Positions 56,681 to 64,000 of a DNA stretch of 64,000 nt are shown one piece after another (position 1 is the first letter of the stretch; each line of letters opens with the position of its first letter). This stretch comes from Pseudogemmobacter sp044142105 (GTDB lineage Bacteria; Pseudomonadota; Alphaproteobacteria; Rhodobacterales; Rhodobacteraceae): positions 124,001-188,000 of the forward strand of contig NZ_JBGTYM010000001.1 of assembly GCF_044142105.1 (NCBI RefSeq), in the 5' to 3' direction. The notes below the pieces were generated by a model that searched no databases, had not been told where the DNA came from, and saw nothing but the letters and a program-made list of their open reading frames with translations. Made by a program: the position numbers and the translations under genes.

Positions 56681-58323
56681 CGCTGCATGGCTTTGCGGTG
56701 GCGGAAGACCAAAGCTGGAACCAGGATCGCCAGCGCGAATCCTGCGGTCGGCAGCAGCATTTGCAGCAGGGCATATGCGCCGATCAGCCGCCGGTTGCCG
56801 CCAGAAGATAGGGCGACCGCTTCGGTCGTAAGCGTGGTCACGCGCCCGCCGCCCAGAAGCAGCGTCGGCAGGTACTGGCCGACCGACACAGCCAGTCCGA
56901 CGGCGAGCGCGGTCAAGGCGGGACGCAGGAGCAACGGCAGGCGCACCTGCCAGAACCGGCGGTTCGGGCTGGCACCTAGGCTCGCGGCCAATGTGGCAAG
57001 GCGCGGGTCAATGGCGCGGAAGGGTGCGGAAAGCGACAGAAAGACATAGGGCAGCACGAAAACCAGATGTCCCGCGAAGACAGCAGCGGCACCGCCTGCG
57101 CCAAGCTGCAAGGTCAGCAGTTGTAGTCCCGGGAGAAGAGCGATCTGCGGCATCAGCAGCGGCAGCCACACGATCGCCTGCGCCGGAAGGCCCAGGCGGT
57201 GGCCCTGCCGCGCCTCGGCCTCGAGCAAGACGAAGACCAAAGCCAGCGCGACGCTGGCGCTGGCCAGCGCAAGCGCCAGCGTGGTCAGGGTCGTGGCGGT
57301 CAGGCCCGTCGCGGCCCGCTGCCAGGTGGTGAAAGACAGGGTCTGCGGCAGCAGGTCGGGAAAGCTCCACAGACCGGCAAAGGACCAGAGCGTCAGTCCG
57401 GCAAGTCCAAGCGCCAGCGCGCTGCCGAGCCCTGCGCCAAACGTCAGCGCCAGGGCGGCAAGCGGGGCGTCAAGGAATCGGGCACGGATCCCCGACAGGG
57501 CCGCGCAACGCAGAAGGTGGATCGTGGCGCGCTCGGCCAGAAGCCAAACACCCATGGCCGCCGCCACAAGCATAAGCTGAACCAGCGCACCGGCGGCGGC
57601 CAGCGGGCGCGTGGCCAGGTCTGCTTGGGCCGACCAGAGCGAGATCTGTACGGAAAGGGGTGGCGGGAGGCCGGGGCCAAGGATCATTCCCATCTCGACG
57701 GTGGTCATGCCATAGGCAAGAACCGCCAGGCAGGGCAGGCGCAAAAGAGGATAGAGCGCGGGCAGGATGGTGAAGACGAAGCCCGTCGCACGGCCATAGC
57801 CAAGGCTCGCTGCCAGCAGTTTGCGCGCTGGTGCGTCGGTTTGCGGAAGGGCGGCGAGGGCCATCAGCAGCAGGAAGGGAACCTCCTTGGCCACCAGGCC
57901 CAGAGTCAGGGACAGGCCGAGCGGATCGTTCAGGATCAGCGCGTCAGGCGGCGTGGTCCAGCCGGTCGCCCAGGGCGACAGCGCTCGGGCGATCCAGCCC
58001 GATGGCGCAATCAGGAAGGCGAGTCCCAGGGCCGCGGCGGCATGGGGCAGGGCGAGAAGCGGCGAGAGCAGGCGGCACAATGCCGCGAAGGCCCGGCTGT
58101 CGGACAGGGTGGCGAGGATCAGCACCACGACGACCAGCGCGAGGACGGTGCTTGCAAGTCCCGTGGCAAACGACAGGCTCATGGCCCGCGCCAGGCCGGG
58201 CCAGGCCAAAAGCGCGTCAACTGCTCCGGGACGCAGCGCTGGCCCGATCGTGCCCAGCAGTCCGGCTCCAACAGGCAAGACCATGACGGAGAGCACCAGA
58301 ACAGGCGCGATGCGCAGGATCAA
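56677..58323 (-). CDS. ynjC: ABC transporter permease (YnjC-like)
   Basis: 548 residues, a fused double permease with about 12 membrane helices, each half with a BPD_transp_1 EAA-type loop (AASLGYGRATGFVFTILPALYPLL in the first half, AASLGASPNRRFWQVRLPLLLRP in the second). The length and fused layout match E. coli YnjC (511). The start is TTG 58321-58323, overlapping the ynjB stop as TTGA, which mimics the usual ATGA coupling. Confidence 0.85.
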   Translation of the reverse strand: MILRIAPVLVLSVMVLPVGAGLLGTIGPALRPGAVDALLAWPGLARAMSLSFATGLASTVLALVVVVLILATLSDSRAFAALCRLLSPLLALPHAAAALGLAFLIAPSGWIARALSPWATGWTTPPDALILNDPLGLSLTLGLVAKEVPFLLLMALAALPQTDAPARKLLAASLGYGRATGFVFTILPALYPLLRLPCLAVLAYGMTTVEMGMILGPGLPPPLSVQISLWSAQADLATRPLAAAGALVQLMLVAAAMGVWLLAERATIHLLRCAALSGIRARFLDAPLAALALTFGAGLGSALALGLAGLTLWSFAGLWSFPDLLPQTLSFTTWQRAATGLTATTLTTLALALASASVALALVFVLLEAEARQGHRLGLPAQAIVWLPLLMPQIALLPGLQLLTLQLGAGGAAAVFAGHLVFVLPYVFLSLSAPFRAIDPRLATLAASLGASPNRRFWQVRLPLLLRPALTALAVGLAVSVGQYLPTLLLGGGRVTTLTTEAVALSSGGNRRLIGAYALLQMLLPTAGFALAILVPALVFRHRKAMQR

Positions 58324-59540
58324 CGGGCGGTCCCGTAGCGCGCCTGCCAGTCGCGGGCCAGCTCTGTGGCCCAGCTTGCATGGGGCTCAAGCAGGGCCGG
58401 GCCAAGCGCGTCGGGACCCAGCGTCGCGACCCCCAGATCAAGTGCGGTGAAACGCGCGCGATCCTCGGGCGTCAGGCGGCCAAGATCGAGCACTGTCTGA
58501 AAGCCCAGGATGGCCGGGTCCTGGGCGCGGACCTGCACGTCGGGTGACAGGACCAGATTGGCGATCACCTGTGCGCCCTCAGGCGCGGACGCGTTGAAGG
58601 GAATGGCCAGAAAGCTTGCATTGCCGATCGTGCCGCCAGACGGCGTGAAGGTGCGCACCGTGTCGGACAGCGTGCCAGCGGCGATTTCTGCGCTGGCGCG
58701 GCCGGGATTGAACGCGAAGGAGATGTCGATTTCGCCATCGGCCAGCAACTGGCCCAAAGCGGCCTCGCTGGGCGGAAAGGCCTGCCCCGCCCGCCACAGC
58801 GCGGGCGTGATCGCCGCGATCCAGTCCCAAAGCGGTGCGACCAGGCCGTCATAGGCGGTCGGGTCGACAGGGGCCTGCAAAAGTGCGGGCTCGGCGATCG
58901 TGGCGTAGAGGATCTGCTTGAGAAAGGTGACGCCCAGATAGTCGGGTGGTTGCGGATAGGTGAAGCGACCGGGATTCGCGATGATCCAGTCGCGCAGCGC
59001 GGCCATGTTCCGGGGCGGCACGGCAAGGCGGGCCGTGTCATATTCGAAGACGAATTGGGCCATGGCCCAGGGGCTTTCATAGCCATTGGTCGGCAAAGTG
59101 AAGTCGGTGGCGACCGCGGGTTTGCCGGTGGTGTCGACAAGAGACCAGTTCGGCAGTCTTTCGGCGAAGGGGCCAAAGAGCAGGTTTTCCGCACGCATCG
59201 CGGCGAAGTTCTCGCCGTTGATCCAGATCAGGTCCACCGATCCGCCGGTCATGCGGCCCGCGTCGCGCTCGGCCAGGACGGCGGCGACGGCCTCGGCGGT
59301 CGAGGACAGCTTGACATGTTTCAGCGCGATCCCGTACCGCGTCTGCGCCTGTTCACCCAGCCAGGTGATGAAGTCGTTGATTTTCGGATCGCCGCCCCAG
59401 GCGTGCCACCAGACCGTCTGGCCGCGGGCGCGCGCCAGAAGCGCATCCCAGGTTTCCGATGCCCGGGCGGCGGGGGGCAGGGAGGGAAGCGTGGCAGCGG
59501 CGGCGAAGGCCCCCAGGAAATGGCGTCTTTGTATCTGCAA
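58320..59540 (-). CDS. ynjB: ABC transporter substrate-binding protein (YnjB-like)
   Basis: 406-residue periplasmic binding protein. QRRHFLGAFAAAATLPSLPPAARA is a signal peptide with an RR-x-FLG Tat-like motif. The mature protein begins TVWWHAWGGDPKINDFITWL and has LIWINGENFAAMRAENLLFGPFAERLPNW, both hallmarks of the YnjB group, and LPTNGYESPWAMAQFVFEYD. The ligand is unknown. The only usable start is TTG 59538-59540, since a stop lies a few codons upstream, and no strong ribosome site is visible. It is divergent from the ynjF-like gene. Confidence 0.85.
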   Translation of the reverse strand: MQIQRRHFLGAFAAAATLPSLPPAARASETWDALLARARGQTVWWHAWGGDPKINDFITWLGEQAQTRYGIALKHVKLSSTAEAVAAVLAERDAGRMTGGSVDLIWINGENFAAMRAENLLFGPFAERLPNWSLVDTTGKPAVATDFTLPTNGYESPWAMAQFVFEYDTARLAVPPRNMAALRDWIIANPGRFTYPQPPDYLGVTFLKQILYATIAEPALLQAPVDPTAYDGLVAPLWDWIAAITPALWRAGQAFPPSEAALGQLLADGEIDISFAFNPGRASAEIAAGTLSDTVRTFTPSGGTIGNASFLAIPFNASAPEGAQVIANLVLSPDVQVRAQDPAILGFQTVLDLGRLTPEDRARFTALDLGVATLGPDALGPALLEPHASWATELARDWQARYGTAR

Positions 59541-59691
59541 CTTGTGTTCGCTGGCTCAAGGTTGCACGCGGGGCATTTGCGCGTCTGTTCACCTAGGGAT
59601 ACGAAGGAAAACGGGGCCGAGGCAATCTTAACTTGGCAGGGATGACATGTGCGTGCGTGCACGTTTTATTGTCTGCTTTGCGCGTAACGAC

Positions 59692-60318
59692 ATGACAGGA
59701 AAACCCGAAGCCATGCTTGACGGCCCTCTGCGCAGACTGATTGACCCGCCGCTGGATCTCGCAGGCCGGGCCCTGGCCGGGCGCGGAATCGGGGCGGATG
59801 CGGTGACGCTTACCGGTTTGGCGCTCAGTCTCGCGGCGGCGGTGCTGATCGCCCTTGGCGCGCCGGGCTGGGTGGCGCTGGCGCCGCTTCTGGCCGGTCG
59901 GCTGGCCGACGGATTGGACGGCGCGGTGGCGCGGGCGCGGGACAAGTCCGATTTCGGCGGTATTCTGGACATTGCCTGCGACTTTGCGCTGTATGGCGCG
60001 ATCCCCCTGGCTTTCGCGCTGCGCGAACCATCTAACGCCCTTCCTGCCGCCTTCCTGCTGTTTTCCTTTTACATCAATGCCGCTTCCTTCCTGGGCTTTG
60101 CCATCATGGCAGAGAAGCGTGGTTTGAAAACCGAGGTGCAGGGCCAGAAGTCGCTGTACTACATCGCCGGGTTGATGGAAGGCGCGGAAACCATTGGCTT
60201 CTTCGTGCTTTTCTGCCTGTGGCCAGCGGGTTTTTCGACCCTTGCCGGGATATTTGGTGCGCTTTGCCTTGTCACCGCCTGCGCCCGCATCCTGGTTGCG
60301 CGCAAGCTGTTGCGATAG
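59692..60318 (+). CDS. ynjF: CDP-alcohol phosphatidyltransferase family membrane protein (YnjF-like)
   Basis: About 208 residues with roughly six membrane helices. The full CDP-alcohol motif D-x2-D-G-x2-A-R-x8-G-x3-D-x3-D is seen in ADGLDGAVARARDKSDFGGI with LDIACD following. Such enzymes transfer a phospho-alcohol from a CDP-linked donor to an alcohol in the membrane. E. coli ynjF, in the ynjBCDEF cluster, is of the same family, and here the gene is divergent from ynjBCD, so the association appears conserved. The start is uncertain: ATG 59647 (AGGG upstream), 59692 or 59713. Confidence 0.82.
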   Translation: MTGKPEAMLDGPLRRLIDPPLDLAGRALAGRGIGADAVTLTGLALSLAAAVLIALGAPGWVALAPLLAGRLADGLDGAVARARDKSDFGGILDIACDFALYGAIPLAFALREPSNALPAAFLLFSFYINAASFLGFAIMAEKRGLKTEVQGQKSLYYIAGLMEGAETIGFFVLFCLWPAGFSTLAGIFGALCLVTACARILVARKLLR

Positions 60319-60349
60319 GCACGCGGGCCGACGCTATGGATCGCCTGCC

Positions 60350-60375
60350 CTTGCAGCCCCGGCGGCGCGCTACTA
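60350..60375 (+). promoter_or_regulatory. Candidate heat-shock (RpoH-type) promoter of clpP
   Basis: CTTGCA (60350-60355), 14 bases, CTACTA (60370-60375). The spacing suits RpoH better than sigma-70, and clpP is a usual heat-shock gene. Transcription would start about 50 bases before the clpP ATG. Confidence 0.35.
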
Positions 60376-60432
60376 AGACTCTCGAAACCTTCCGGCGATA
60401 ACGCTGTCCCTCAAGTGGCAAAGGCAGTCCAG

Positions 60433-61065
60433 ATGCGCGATCCGATCGACACTTACATGAACACGCTCGTGCCGATGGTGGTCGAGCAAACCAGCCGCGG
60501 TGAGCGCGCCTATGACATCTATTCACGCCTGCTGAAGGAGCGGATCATCTTCCTGGCGGGTCCCGTGCATGATGGCATGTCGAGCCTGATCTGCGCCCAG
60601 CTTCTGTTCCTAGAGGCCGAGAATCCCTCGAAGGAAATCTCGATGTACATCAACTCGCCGGGCGGCGTGGTGACCTCGGGCCTGTCGATCTATGACACGA
60701 TGCAATACATCAAGCCCAAGGTCTCGACTCTGGTGATCGGCCAGGCGGCCTCGATGGGTTCGCTGCTGCTGACCGCCGGCGAGAAGGGCATGCGCTTCTC
60801 GCTGCCGAACAGCCGCGTCATGGTGCACCAGCCCTCGGGCGGCTATCAGGGCCAGGCGACCGACATATGGATTCACGCCCAGGAAACGCTCAAGCTGAAG
60901 CGCCGCCTGAATGAAATCTATGTGAAACACACCGGGCAGAATTACGAAACGGTCGAGGCCGCGCTGGAGCGTGACAACTTCATGTCGGCCGAAGATGCCA
61001 AGGCCTGGGGCCTGATCGACGAGATTCTCGCCGATCGCGGCAAAGCAGAAGACGCGGGCAAGTAG
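60433..61065 (+). CDS. clpP: ATP-dependent Clp protease proteolytic subunit
   Basis: Serine protease that forms two seven-membered rings and degrades proteins fed by ClpX or ClpA. 210 residues. Ser107 in VIGQAASMGSLLL, His132 in RVMVHQPSGG and the Asp in ERDNFMSAEDA form the triad; MYINSPGGVVTSGLSIYDTMQYI is the central block. The start ATG 60433 has AAAGG eight bases upstream and gives the usual MRDPIDTYMNTLVPMV; a GTG at 60415 is in frame. clpX follows after 136 bases. Confidence 0.98.
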   Translation: MRDPIDTYMNTLVPMVVEQTSRGERAYDIYSRLLKERIIFLAGPVHDGMSSLICAQLLFLEAENPSKEISMYINSPGGVVTSGLSIYDTMQYIKPKVSTLVIGQAASMGSLLLTAGEKGMRFSLPNSRVMVHQPSGGYQGQATDIWIHAQETLKLKRRLNEIYVKHTGQNYETVEAALERDNFMSAEDAKAWGLIDEILADRGKAEDAGK

Positions 61066-61201
61066 GGCCGCACCGCCCGGCTGGCAGGGGTGCCAAGGGC
61101 GTTTTGACATTGTGGAGGTCTGGGGCTTGCCCTAGACTTCCGGGCAACTGGCACGGGCAGGGGGCCGCGCGACGGGCGCGGCGGACGGCAGAGGGCAACG
61201 G

Positions 61202-62461
<1,260 letters not shown>

Positions 62462-62487
62462 GACCATGCCGGGGTGAAGAAACATCG

Positions 62488-62516
62488 CGCCGCTCCTGCT
62501 CGGGGGCGGCGTTTTT
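62488..62516 (+). terminator. Intrinsic terminator of clpX
   Basis: CGCCGCTCC pairs with GGGGCGGCG (62488-62496 and 62503-62511, one G-T pair), loop TGCTCG, then TTTTT. Confidence 0.8.
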
Positions 62517-62538
62517 CATTGACCAGAAGGGGAAGGCC

Positions 62539-62922
62539 ATGACCATCCGCCGCATATCGACCGGATCGACCTGGGAGCCGAAGATCGGCTATTGCCGCGC
62601 TGTGGTGGCGGGGGGCTGGGTGCATGTCTCGGGCACGACCGGGACCGACCACGCGACGGGCCTGATCCCTGAAAGCGCGACCGAGCAATGCGCCCTTGCG
62701 TTGAAGATCATCGGCGATGCGCTGGCCCAGGCGGGGGCCAGTTTCGCCGATGTCGTACGGGTGCATTACATCCTGCCCGACCGCAGGGATTTCGAACCCT
62801 GCTGGCCGCTCCTGTCGGCGACCTTCGCCGCCAATCCTCCGGCGGCGACGATGATCGAGGCCGGGTTGATCGACAGCCGTCACAGGATCGAGATCGAGGT
62901 GACGGCGCTTTTGCCCGGCTGA
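62539..62922 (+). CDS. RidA (YjgF/UK114) family protein
   Basis: 127-residue trimeric RidA-fold protein. GYCRAVVAGGWVHVSGTTGTDHATG, LALKIIGDALAQAGASFADVVRVHYIL and the C-terminal AATMIEAGLIDSRHRIEIEVTALLPG are family blocks. RidA proper hydrolyses reactive enamines from amino acid metabolism. In RidA the active Arg lies a few residues before the last strand; here the DSRHRIEIE segment may supply it, but the match is not exact, so this may belong to a Rid subfamily with a different role. The start ATG follows AGAAGGGGAAGGCC. Confidence 0.9.
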   Translation: MTIRRISTGSTWEPKIGYCRAVVAGGWVHVSGTTGTDHATGLIPESATEQCALALKIIGDALAQAGASFADVVRVHYILPDRRDFEPCWPLLSATFAANPPAATMIEAGLIDSRHRIEIEVTALLPG

Positions 62923-62931
62923 CCGCTGCTG

Positions 62932-63228
62932 TCAGGCCGCGACGGGGGCGGTCCAGTCCAGGGTCTCGAACCCCTCGCGATGGGCGAAGATCGCCAGATG
63001 CTTGTCGATGACATGCCGGGCCTGATCCAGCAGGGCGGGGTCGGTGATCCAAAGCTGCACGGTCAGGCGATCCGGCCCGGCCTTGGCCTCGAAGCGGCCA
63101 AAGCCCATTTCCGCTTTGCCTGAAACCTCATCGAATTCGACCGCGATCTTGTGGGCGAAATGCTTGCAGAGCTGCTGCAGATAGCCCGAGGCCCTGGGGC
63201 TGGTATAATGGCCTGTCGTGGTGATCAT
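62932..63228 (-). CDS. DUF2218 family protein
   Basis: 98 residues. MITTTGHYTSPRASGYLQQLCKHFAHKIAVEFDE, GFGRFEAKAGPDRLTVQL and VIDKHLAIFAHREGFETLDW match DUF2218, small proteins often found beside iron-uptake or siderophore genes. None is visible here. The function is unknown. It is convergent with the RidA-like gene (nine bases between stops) and divergent from NDUFA12. Confidence 0.92.
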   Translation of the reverse strand: MITTTGHYTSPRASGYLQQLCKHFAHKIAVEFDEVSGKAEMGFGRFEAKAGPDRLTVQLWITDPALLDQARHVIDKHLAIFAHREGFETLDWTAPVAA

Positions 63229-63337
63229 GCCTTGATCCTTTCGCTTCTGTTTTCAACGGATGCCCTGCGGATTTCCGTCGCGCCGCATGGCTTGCACTGG
63301 ACCTTGCCTGCCCGGCTTGTATAAGGAGGCGGACGAG

Positions 63338-63727
63338 ATGGAGGCATGGCCGATGTATTTCCTCAAGCGCCTGTTGACCTGGTGGAACAGCCAGACGCTG
63401 AACACCCAGATATTCACGGCCCGCAAGGGTGTGAAAGTCGGCGAGGATGAACAGGGCAATGCCTATTATCGCACCGCCGATGGCAAGCGCCGCTGGGTGA
63501 TCTTCAACGGCGAGATGGAGGCCAGCCGCGTGCCGCCCGATTGGCATGGCTGGCTGCACCACACCTGGGACCAGCCGCCGAATGAGGCGCCGCTGGCGCA
63601 CAAGCCCTGGGAAGCGCCCCATCAAGAGAACCTGACCGGCACCGATCTGGCCTATGCGCCGCCGGGCTCGATCCGCCGCGCCGAACCGGCGCCGCGGCGC
63701 GATTATGAGGCCTGGCAGCCGGAATGA
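63338..63727 (+). CDS. NADH-ubiquinone oxidoreductase accessory subunit, NDUFA12 (B17.2) family
   Basis: 129 residues. FLKRLLTWWNSQTLNTQIFTARKGVKVGEDEQGNAYYRT, RRWVIFNGEMEASRVPPDWHGWLHHTWDQPP and HKPWEAPHQENLTGTDLAY are the conserved NDUFA12 blocks. This is one of the few complex I accessory subunits shared by mitochondria and Alphaproteobacteria, and binds the peripheral arm. Two starts are equally good: ATG 63338 and ATG 63353, each with GGAGG eight bases upstream. The stop overlaps the start of mlaD, a pairing common in this group. Confidence 0.95.
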   Translation: MEAWPMYFLKRLLTWWNSQTLNTQIFTARKGVKVGEDEQGNAYYRTADGKRRWVIFNGEMEASRVPPDWHGWLHHTWDQPPNEAPLAHKPWEAPHQENLTGTDLAYAPPGSIRRAEPAPRRDYEAWQPE

Positions 63728-64000
63728 GCCGTTTCGCCGCCGAAGTCGCGGCCGGTGCGGCCGTGCTGGCCCTTGCCGGCGCTTTCGCCTTTTACGCGGC
63801 GCAGGGCGCGGGGCTGACCGCATCCTCGGGCGCCAGCTATCCGCTCAAGGCCTCGTTCCGGTCGGTCGACGGAATTTCGGTCGGCTCGGATGTGCGGCTG
63901 GCGGGCGTCAAGGTCGGCACGATCACCAACCTGGTGCTGAACCCGCAGACCTTCATGGCCGATGCGACCGTGATGCTGCGCCAGGACATCCAGCTTCCGG
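63724..64000 (+). CDS. mlaD: Outer-membrane lipid asymmetry protein MlaD, 5' part
   Basis: MCE-domain protein of the Mla phospholipid transport system. Only the first 92 codons are in the window. MSRFAAEVAAGAAVLALAGAFAFYAAQGAG is the N-terminal membrane anchor, and YPLKASFRSVDGISVGSDVRLAGVKVGTITNL is the start of the MCE domain (F....GL..G..V...G..VG.V). It forms a hexamer in the periplasm and shuttles phospholipid between the membranes. The start ATG overlaps the NDUFA12 stop by four bases. The gene continues past the right edge. Confidence 0.93.
   Translation, partial: MSRFAAEVAAGAAVLALAGAFAFYAAQGAGLTASSGASYPLKASFRSVDGISVGSDVRLAGVKVGTITNLVLNPQTFMADATVMLRQDIQLP

Noticed and set aside
56036..59540. 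Thiamine importer ThiBPQ as the identity of the ABC operon
   Set aside because: The binding protein has the WWHAWGGDPKINDFITWL opening and other blocks of the YnjB group, and a ynjF-type gene is adjacent. No THI-box riboswitch is seen upstream.

Overview
The window is 64 kb of high-GC chromosome from an alphaproteobacterium, most likely a member of the Rhodobacteraceae (order Rhodobacterales). The evidence is the gene content and order: comEC-lexA-moeA-moaC-trpC next to gltX-gltA, cobaltochelatase genes cobS and cobT, clpP-clpX, and NDUFA12 coupled to mlaD. A GTTC-N7-GTTC SOS box in front of lexA is the alphaproteobacterial type. The window is gene-dense housekeeping chromosome. I see no rRNA, tRNA, CRISPR array, prophage or insertion sequence.

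Layout: (1) 0-9.9 kb: end of purM, purN, a Hint-domain protein, RNase D (rnd) with an exact tandem copy of its 3' end, a lipoprotein, sufE, aminopeptidase P, cobT and an FMN reductase. (2) 10-16.4 kb: a cysteine-less racemase homologue, a Cys-rich exported protein, cobS, a Tat-type msrB, a J-domain protein, a BolA-like protein and malate synthase G. (3) 16.6-19.7 kb: an ArsR regulator, three tandem SRPBCC proteins and an MFS transporter. (4) 19.8-29.5 kb: pepN, a lytic transglycosylase, gatB, an HDAC-like amidohydrolase, a HisC-like aminotransferase, a DUF1992 protein and a 34-residue lipoprotein. (5) 29.7-41.6 kb: valS, a DUF3592 protein, TetR, DUF1428, Lrp divergent from an ornithine/lysine decarboxylase with a long 5' leader, an orphan molybdenum hydroxylase large subunit, a DUF2235 protein, N-carbamoylputrescine amidase and a DUF1624 membrane protein. 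(6) 41.7-53.3 kb: gltA, gltX, comEC, lexA, moeA, moaC, trpC, ung, an outer-membrane barrel, trpD and trpG. (7) 53.5-64 kb: a divergent polysaccharide deacetylase, a CAP-domain protein, an ABC importer of the YnjBCD type divergent from a YnjF-like phosphatidyltransferase, clpP, clpX, a RidA-like protein, DUF2218, NDUFA12 and the start of mlaD.

Several groups work together. purM-purN is a coupled purine pair. cobS and cobT encode two subunits of aerobic cobaltochelatase, and moaC-moeA make the molybdenum cofactor that the hydroxylase at 36.6-38.8 kb would need. trpG-trpD and trpC are one pathway but are separated here by an outer-membrane gene and ung. The decarboxylase, the carbamoylputrescine amidase and possibly the HDAC-like enzyme fit polyamine metabolism.

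The most notable observations are: a family of six related intergenic elements (core near TATTT-GCCAAGATGAAG beside a GC hairpin), five of them directly after a stop codon; low-GC, rare-codon patches inside three translation genes (gatB, valS, gltX); the exact 143-bp tandem duplication at rnd; a ynjBCD/ynjF-like module of unknown substrate; and a decarboxylase leader with a 15-bp Lrp-type palindrome. No stretch longer than about 300 bases lacks a gene.
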